Assembly (NCBI RefSeq): GCF_003711515.1
Contig: NW_021167089.1
Location: forward strand, 1,341,799 to 1,405,798
Reading direction: 5' to 3'
Source of the DNA: Sodiomyces alkalinus F11
Taxonomy: Eukaryota > Ascomycota > Sordariomycetes > Glomerellales > Plectosphaerellaceae
DNA: 64,000 nucleotides
Under the pieces are notes generated by a model. The model made no database searches, had not been told where the DNA came from, and saw nothing but the letters and a program-made list of their open reading frames with translations. A program made the translations under genes and the position numbers. Positions 57,856 through 64,000 of the stretch are shown here, in pieces. Position 1 is the stretch's first letter; each line of letters opens with the position of its first letter.

Positions 57856-60255
57856 TCAGACAACAGAAGCGGGCTTCGCAATTCTCCAATCATGTGAATA
57901 CGGATCTTCCCTCGGCCGGTTCCTAGCGGTAAGACTATGGTCTACCAGACGAGCAAACGGATCTTCCTTCGGCCGATTGCCGGCGACGGGACCATGGTCT
58001 ACATTGCTTTGCGCCAGCTCGTCCGCATGACCATCCCCATCCTCGTCCAATGGTTCAGCTTGCGGTGGTTCCTCTTCCGCCAACAAAGACGAAGAGATGG
58101 CATCCTGCGCCTTGTTCCCTTCGCTGGGGGAGTCTTCACCGAGTAGGGTACTCCAAGTGACGACGTTTGGACTGACCCCGTGCTGTCTCATCATGTGTAG
58201 GATTCGTTCGCCAGACTCGGCCTGGCCGTGACGCATGCATGCATGCATGACAATGTTCCATGTGTACACACTCGGGGACGGATGGGAGCGCGCAGGTTTC
58301 CCTCCGGTGTTAGGTTTGCCCTCCCCAGCCTTGTCGCTTTTGAGCATGTCCCCGAAGACATCCAAAGCGGCACGGAGCATATGGGGGAACTCGGCAAGCC
58401 GCTTGATAATCGCATCGTGCAGCATCGTATTCTTTTCGGCCATGAATCTCGTGATGATAGGGTCGCCCTTCCGTATAAGCCGGGACAAGTATGAGTATAG
58501 AGAAAGGACACTCGAGGCCTCCGACAAGCTCTTTACGTAGGACAGATACATGACCGCCAGCGTCGCGCCTGTCGGGGGTTGCTTTTCCGTGACGAGGGCC
58601 GACGTGTCCACAAGCAGGGGGAAAAGTCGAACGACGGGTTTCCAGGTGGAGCCCGACATCACCGGGAGGGAGGCCTTGGCCAACGCCGCCAGGTCAATGG
58701 GTATCAAATGCTGCAGTGGTTCGAGCGGGAATATTTTACAGTAGAAATATAACATGGGTTTAAAGGCGGGTATCGGTTGGGGAGGCGAGGTGATCCGTCT
58801 TGGCAATCGCCGCCGTGGTGGTGTTGACCGCCGCAAGGCGGTGATGGAGCAGGCCAAAATGTTCGAAAGCAGGATATTGAAGAAAGGGACATTGATGGCC
58901 TGATGTTCGACGGCGAGCGACGTGATTAGGTCGATTTTGTTCTGGGAGAGATAACGTCCCTGAGCTCCTTGGAGCAAAGTGCACATCAGAACCGCGTCGG
59001 GTTTAATATCGTAGGTCCGCATGATGGCAAGGACGTGCCATGCAGTGCGCAATTCCCCGAAGATGCATAGTGTTCGGATGAGAGAAGTGAAGTGGATTAT
59101 GTCCGGAACCAGGCCGCGCTCGACGAAGTCTTCCAAAGCTGTTGTGGTGGACGATATCAGGGTAGCCCGCTGCTCCCCAGGGACATAGTCGGGGTCGAAG
59201 GACAGTATAGTGGTGCATAATCTCGCCCATGGCCCCGGTGTCAGTTGAGCACCTCCAGAGTCGACCATGGCCAGGACCATGCGTATGGCCACTTCTTTGC
59301 GCTCGGGGTCCTGGGCGAAGCGGCTGGCAAATTGCAACAATGTGTTGGGATGAAGTTCGTGGTCATGAATGACGAGGCAGTTGTACAACTCCTCAACCTT
59401 CGCGGTCTGCTCGGTGCCCCGTATGAGGTGGTAGATGGTGTGCTGGTGGAGGACGAAGCGCGTGTCGTAGCGGTTGTAGTACAATGGCAACAAGCGTACC
59501 ACGAGGTCGATCAGAGCATCACCATGGAGCGCTGCCTCCTCCGGCGGAAGTGACCGCTGCCAGAGGGCTAGGAACGCTATCACATCCTGAGCGGCATACC
59601 CAGGAGGGAGGGGTGCCAGCGTCGCCTCCAAAACCACCCGAGCTCTGTCCGGGCAACATTCCAAGGCGGTTCTCATAAGAAAGGGCCAGACCTTTTTACG
59701 GCGGACGAGCAGGCGGTCCTGCCAAGAAGTTTCCATCTCTTGAACATTATTGCGATGAAGAAACTGTCGCAGTACTGGCGGAGCACGTTCCGGGGAAGGC
59801 TTCCAATTCGGTTGGTTGACTTCCTCAAGAAGGCCACGGCGGACGGCAGCTCTCCATTGCGCAAACGCTTTTCTCTCTCGCTGGTCCATTTCTGGGAGTC
59901 CATGATTTCGCCGAGGTGTTGTTGATGCGAATTTGACTCGAGATTCTGTTTTGGGGGTACTCACGCTACTTTCCCGTGAGTCCGTCGGCTCGTTAGGAGG
60001 GAGCCGTTTGTTCGATAGAGACCGAGTGAACTGGGTGCCATTCGACGACGGGCCGGCAAGGTTTGATATCCCCCTCTTTGTCCGCGCCCTACACTCCAAG
60101 TGCATAGGACCATAGCTTTGTAGCTCGGTAGCCTGTCGTTGTAGGGCCGTTGACGGAAGTTGGAGGAGCTGGGCATGGGTTGAGAATCGGGGGGGGGGAC
60201 GTGGACGTTGGCGTAGCCTCGATAGGCAGGACATGCAAATATACCCGGGGCGCAT
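57856..60255 (-). CDS. Mitochondrial pentatricopeptide-repeat protein
   Basis: A single-exon 799-residue gene. The N-terminus MRPGYICMSCLSRLRQRPRP is the Arg-rich CxxC-type start common in fungal mitochondrial PPR proteins. PPR-like repeats are seen at about residues 385-430 (FTSLIRTLCIFGELRTAWHV, then MRTYDIKPDA) and 690-735 (TWNIVMHACMRHGQAESGER, then MMRQHGVSPNVVTWSTLL); helical repeats of weaker fit fill the region between. PPR proteins bind organellar RNA to control its processing, stability or translation; the target here is unknown. Near the C-terminus a segment of about 18 residues, VDHxxxAxNRPxEDP, occurs twice in tandem. The start is divergent from cwf18. Confidence 0.85.
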   Translation of the reverse strand: MRPGYICMSCLSRLRQRPRPPPRFSTHAQLLQLPSTALQRQATELQSYGPMHLECRARTKRGISNLAGPSSNGTQFTRSLSNKRLPPNEPTDSRESSVSTPKTESRVKFASTTPRRNHGLPEMDQRERKAFAQWRAAVRRGLLEEVNQPNWKPSPERAPPVLRQFLHRNNVQEMETSWQDRLLVRRKKVWPFLMRTALECCPDRARVVLEATLAPLPPGYAAQDVIAFLALWQRSLPPEEAALHGDALIDLVVRLLPLYYNRYDTRFVLHQHTIYHLIRGTEQTAKVEELYNCLVIHDHELHPNTLLQFASRFAQDPERKEVAIRMVLAMVDSGGAQLTPGPWARLCTTILSFDPDYVPGEQRATLISSTTTALEDFVERGLVPDIIHFTSLIRTLCIFGELRTAWHVLAIMRTYDIKPDAVLMCTLLQGAQGRYLSQNKIDLITSLAVEHQAINVPFFNILLSNILACSITALRRSTPPRRRLPRRITSPPQPIPAFKPMLYFYCKIFPLEPLQHLIPIDLAALAKASLPVMSGSTWKPVVRLFPLLVDTSALVTEKQPPTGATLAVMYLSYVKSLSEASSVLSLYSYLSRLIRKGDPIITRFMAEKNTMLHDAIIKRLAEFPHMLRAALDVFGDMLKSDKAGEGKPNTGGKPARSHPSPSVYTWNIVMHACMRHGQAESGERILHMMRQHGVSPNVVTWSTLLGEDSPSEGNKAQDAISSSLLAEEEPPQAEPLDEDGDGHADELAQSNVDHGPVAGNRPKEDPFARLVDHSLTARNRPREDPYSHDWRIAKPASVV

Positions 60256-60690
60256 TATCTCGACTCAGGAGAGTCCTAATTTCGACTTCACCTCGTTGAG
60301 TTTGCCGGCTGTCATTGTCGGCATAGGTGACGCAAGACGGGGCCGATGGAGGAATGTATGAATTGTTGAAGATGGCTGTACCAACTCCGTAGCTGTCGCA
60401 GAAATTTAGACTGGCGGCGGCCGATAAGATGCGATCTTATCCGACGTTCGAGGTACCTTACCGAGAGACGTACCTAGGTAGGTAGGTACCTAAGGTACCT
60501 AAGTGCTCAGCCACAGAGTAAGGTACGTACAACCGTACTTGCAGGGTTGCGGGTGGCTTGTTTGAATATTCAGCCCCACCATCAAATACCAAGCTCTCGA
60601 TTCCTGCTACCATCACAGACAATACCATCAGCAGATTTGATACGAACTCATACCTTCCCACACTCAGCGCTGTGCGGCCGAATCCATAAA
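60256..60690. promoter_or_regulatory. Bidirectional spacer PPR / cwf18 with GGTACC cluster
   Basis: 435 bases between divergent starts; AGGTACCTTACC and TACCTAGGTAGGTAGGTACC units at about 60450-60513. Confidence 0.5.
60450..60513. repeat. GGTACC palindrome cluster in PPR/cwf18 promoter
   Basis: Overlapping AGGTACCT, CCTAGGTAGG and CCTAAGGTACC units on both strands. Confidence 0.75.
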
Positions 60691-61314
60691 ATGTCGAGCA
60701 TACACCTAAACCTGACCGCAGCCGCAGACGACCGAAAATCCAGACTCGCGCAGCTCAAGAACCTCAAGAGGAAACAACCCTCCGACGAGATCGTCCCTCC
60801 AGAGTCGGCAAGGTCGCCATCGCCCCCCGCCGAGCCCGACGTCTCCAAGCTACATCTTTCCGGCCGCAACTATGACCCGGAGACGCGAGGCCCCAAGCTT
60901 GGCTTCGAGGCGCCCCCGATAGAAGACCTGGACCAGCCCACGCTCGAAGAACAGGCGGCCGTAGTCGAGGCCGAGGTGAAGCAGGCAGCGGCCGAAGAAG
61001 AACGGGGCGACAAGGCAGTGGATCTTTTCAAGTTGCAACCAAAGCAGCCCAACTGGGATTTGAAACGAGATTTGGAGAAGAAACTGGAGATTCTGAACAC
61101 GCGAACAGACAACGCCATCGCGCGACTCGTGAGGGAGAGGATCGCGAACGTGCAGAAAGAGAAGAACAAGACGGGGTCCCTGGAAGGCGGCACAGACGGC
61201 CAAGACGCGTCTCTCCTGGATGGGGCTGCGCTGGTCGAGGGAGTGCGGGTACGAGAGAGGGAAGAAGAAGAAGACGAGCGTCGCGACAGAGAAGACGAAG
61301 AATTAGGCGTTTAA
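60691..61314 (+). CDS. cwf18: Spliceosomal protein Cwf18 (CCDC12 family)
   Basis: A single-exon 207-residue protein starting MSSIHLNLTAAADDRKSRLA. The family core is clear: DRKSRLAQLKNLKRKQP, GRNYDPETRGPKLGF, then LQPKQPNWDLKRDLEKKLEI with TDNAIARLVRERIA, matching the CCDC12/cwf18 motif (PKWDLKRD...L..RT..AI..LIRERL). It is a small coiled-coil component of the Prp19/NineTeen-associated complex in the nuclear spliceosome. The C-terminus is strongly acidic/basic (REREEEEDERRDRED). ORF starts upstream of 60691 in the same frame lie in the promoter and are not used. It is convergent with the zinc-knuckle gene (171-bp spacer). Confidence 0.92.
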   Translation: MSSIHLNLTAAADDRKSRLAQLKNLKRKQPSDEIVPPESARSPSPPAEPDVSKLHLSGRNYDPETRGPKLGFEAPPIEDLDQPTLEEQAAVVEAEVKQAAAEEERGDKAVDLFKLQPKQPNWDLKRDLEKKLEILNTRTDNAIARLVRERIANVQKEKNKTGSLEGGTDGQDASLLDGAALVEGVRVREREEEEDERRDREDEELGV

Positions 61315-61485
61315 GGGTTTTTGACGTTTCAAGCAGAGCGGAATCGGAAATGTAAGCGCATGGATACGCTTCCTCGGGGACAAAGATGTTTTTAGTTCTT
61401 CTTACTTCTTTGTTGCTTGGCTGCCGGGACCAACGCCTACGGGAAAACGGTCTCCTCCCAAGGTAGATGTAATGATACCCCGGGT

Positions 61486-62616
61486 CTATCTACCCCTACC
61501 CATATTCATGGCCCGAGTCAAGGCTAACCTCTTGCTGAAGGGGCTAAGACTCCTCTCCCGTTCGGGTTCTCTCTGCGGCGTACGTTGCTGCTGTTCCCTT
61601 GGTGCGTCCTCCATCCTTGGGCGAGGTGGATGTTTCTCGCGACTATGGTCCCTTCTGTTCGACCGGACGGGTGACCTCGACAACGACCTGGACCTCGCAG
61701 TGTTCTTGTTCCTCGACCGGACCGACCCCGCTGGCCCCGGCGAGAGTTGTCTGTCTCGTCCATGTCTAGATCTGCTGTCGTGTCTCTCGTAGTCCGAGCT
61801 CCTTTCTCGGTACGTCCGGTCAAGTCGTGGAGGCGGAGACCGGCTGTCTCTGGACGAAGACCGTTGCCGTAGCCGACGAGCGGGGGACTCTGACCGCCGG
61901 CTTAACTCAGATCGCCGAGATGTCGGACGCTCATCAACGTGACTATCTGAGCTTGGCGACCGCCGATGACGACGTTGACGATAGTGAGCGCTGCGGCGGT
62001 CGGATGGGCCGCTTGATAAATCCCGTGACCTTGGAGGCGGGGAGGGCGACCTACGCCGCCTAGGAGGGGGTGAAACCGGTGACCTGTTTGTAGAGATAGA
62101 TGAGGCCGAACCGGACGAGACCGAGCTGCGGCGTCTTGGCGATTGTTCGGCGCCCGAGGCCGCATAGTCCGCACGGTCGGCACGGTCCGCATCGGTCTCT
62201 CTTAAGCGGCGCTGCTTCGGCTTTTCGGCTTCCCTCTCAGCCTCTCTCTTCGCCAGCTCCTCATCGGCAACACCTTTTCTGGAATGAGTCAGTTAGAGAC
62301 ATGACAATAAACAAAACACCAGGTACATCTTAACACCGTCTCACTCACTTTCGTAGCAAATCGTCCGGCACATCGTTAGTCAGTTTTGGTGCCAACTTGG
62401 GGTTGCGCAGTTGCTGGGTTCGTGAAGGCCGCGGCACATAGGGCCGGGCCTGCGCAGGCTCCTTGCATTCATATGAGTAGTGACGTGCTATGAGTGTCAG
62501 CAGATCGGATACCCTAACGGAGGTGAAGGACTATTAAACATATCTCTCTTCAGGCACCTTTGGCATTGAACGTGGGCTGGAGTCGCCTGGCGAGGCCCTC
62601 CTCTGCCTCGATACAT
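61486..62616 (-). CDS. CCHC zinc-knuckle, RS-rich protein (ZCCHC10-like)
   Basis: Three exons deduced: 62616-62544, 62487-62349, 62278-61486; 334 residues. Exon 1 begins MYRGRGGPRQATPAHVQCQR and holds the first two zinc-knuckle cysteines (CQRC); exon 2 starts RHYSYECK, supplying the His and last Cys, then ARPYVPRPSRTQQLRNPKL, the segment conserved next to the knuckle in ZCCHC10-type proteins. Exon 3 (GVADEELAKREAEREAEK) is followed by about 200 residues of Arg/Ser-rich sequence and ends SLSPFSKRLALTRAMNMG. It is probably a nuclear RNA-binding or splicing-associated protein. Intron 2 is canonical (GTGAGT...CCAG); intron 1 has no matching GT donor, the best fit being ATATGT, so its boundary is uncertain. 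Exon 3 has no Met before its last third. Confidence 0.75.
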
Positions 62617-64000
62617 GGTCAGTTGCCCTGGCGTACCGGCTCTGTTGTAGCTCAATCTCTGATATCCAATCACTGAACGGAATCACCGAACGGAACGTTC
62701 AATGAAACCACCTTATCCAGCGTAAGAAAATAACGAGGATATTGTCAACATTGAACAATTTGAAAGACTTTGACAATGCCGTGGTGGGATGGGAGTTGAG
62801 AAAGAAATCTTGACGCGAGGATCTCCGACCAGCGGAGAAGAAAGTAATTACCAGGTACTTCCGGATATCATCAGTACCTCACGGTGTATCCCTCAGGTAC
62901 CTACCTGGCCGTACCTCGACCATAAGGTACCTAGTACTTCGAAGTACGGTCTTCAGCCTCTTTTCCATTGGGGTAAGGTAAGGTAATTAGGGCATGATAA
63001 GATAGATACAGTGCAAAACACTGTGAATTGCGGCGCTCAGGCAGCCCCGGATATCGGGGTCAGCCACACAATATACCGACGCTAAGCCACTTCAGGCCAC
63101 TTCCCCCCAAGTCCTGGTACTGTCTGTACGGAGTAGCCTGTCTTTCACCAGAATTCCTAACCCGCCTCGTTTCTTCACTCTGCTCGCTTGTGCAACAGTC
63201 GCGGATGTGCAGTATCAGGGGACCGTCCATAGAGCCCTGTCCCTCCTCCTTCATCACGCACTCACCCCGGCATTCGTCTCTCTGCCGTCCCAGTCAACTT
63301 CAGGTTGGTTTGTTTCATCCAACAAACGAGTGACTGTTTTAAGGTAAGATGGCATGGACTTTCTTCTTTTTCCTCACCTCCCACCTCCCACCTGCCACCT
63401 CCCCCGTCCCCTTCCCCTCGTCGTACTCCATACTACTCTGCTGCTTCTGGCTGCGACTCCATCTGCTTTGCCTACTTCCCGTTCGGTCCACGACCGCAAA
63501 CCAAACTCAGCCGCGGCTCTCACATCACAAGCTGAGCTCCCGTTCCTCACGGCGATAGTCTGCTGTCGTCTGAGCCCTTCCAGCCATTGTCCCCCGTCCT
63601 TCCGCACTTTTACGTCGTTCGACCTCCAACAAGAATCAGGCGAAGAACTCCGGGCGATCGACTGACTGACAAGCTCGCGCAGTTCACATTTCCCGCCATC
63701 GAGCAGCGCCGAGCGACCATGCCCCAGCTGTTACAACGATGATTTACGACACCATCTTCCCGCGCCGCATGTCCGCCTTGATCCAGTTGTTTTCTTGATT
63801 TTTTTTTCTAGTTTCCGGGTCGCCGCTTCTTCGTCCGTCGCTTTGGAAGTGAGCTTCTCGCTTGGGCCTGTACAAGCCTTATCCGACTGTGCCGAACGAG
63901 ATAATCAAGCCCCCGCGGAGTGATCATTCACTTTACTTTTTCTTCGTCTTCTTCTCTATCTCTCCCCCTTTGTGGATAGCATTCGGCAAATAGCCTCTGG
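62617..64000. other. Spacer to window end; probable upstream region of a gene beyond
   Basis: GGTACC-type units cluster at 62850-62950 (CAGGTACCTACC, AAGGTACCTAG, CTTCGAAG). CCACCT repeats occur at 63375-63405, and C/T-rich sequence continues to the end, as in the 5' leaders of other genes here. No protein gene recognised. Confidence 0.5.

Noticed and set aside
1..64000. CRISPR array, prophage, bacterial operon or secondary-metabolite cluster
   Set aside because: No regular spacer-repeat pattern, no phage or bacterial genes, and no polyketide, peptide-synthetase or terpene enzymes; the gene structure is eukaryotic.

Overview
This window looks like nuclear DNA of a filamentous ascomycete (Pezizomycotina, most probably Sordariomycetes). 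Genes are split by short introns (about 56-150 bp) with fungal-type donors (GTATGT, GTAAGT, GTACGT). Spacers are long and pyrimidine-rich, gene strands are mixed, and several proteins are specifically fungal (MIC12, RTA1-family, AIP1, Utp25). There are no operons, phage, CRISPR arrays or rRNA. I find 25 protein genes, one 5'-truncated by the window edge, plus one transposase remnant.

Layout. 1-8.4 kb: the end of an SP-RING (MIZ) protein, a PPxY arrestin-like adaptor and a convergent mitochondrial-type lipase. 10.8-24.9 kb: an RTA1-family membrane protein, a small TPR-like protein, a 1142-residue coiled-coil protein I do not recognise, and a four-exon ferric reductase, with large apparently non-coding gaps. 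27.4-40.8 kb: trifunctional C1-tetrahydrofolate synthase (minus strand, with a 21-nt exon and an in-frame upstream leader resembling a mitochondrial presequence), eIF3i, a HAPSTR1/C16orf72-like protein and an ISWI remodeller. 41.2-49.4 kb: a pogo/Fot1-type transposase DNA-binding remnant, AIP1, ALG13, mitoribosomal mS35 and a membrane-anchored aldehyde dehydrogenase. 50.1-62.6 kb: MIC12, mitoribosomal bL17m, UTP25, eIF3f, a mitochondrial PPR protein, the spliceosomal protein Cwf18 and a CCHC-knuckle RS-rich protein. The last 1.4 kb appears to be promoter or leader of a gene beyond the window.

Most genes are housekeeping, with many in translation (eIF3i, eIF3f, mS35, bL17m), RNA processing (Utp25, Cwf18, ZCCHC10-like) and mitochondrial function (MIC12, PPR, possibly the C1-THF synthase). 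Several pairs share short head-to-head spacers: ALG13/mS35, MIC12/bL17m, UTP25/eIF3f and PPR/Cwf18. Exon structures were deduced by eye from splice consensus, reading-frame continuity and family conservation; none is backed by transcript data. I found no convincing novel multi-gene system. The most useful leads are the leader upstream of C1-THF synthase, a non-canonical splice donor in the zinc-knuckle gene, the transposase remnant, and GGTACC palindrome clusters confined to spacers.
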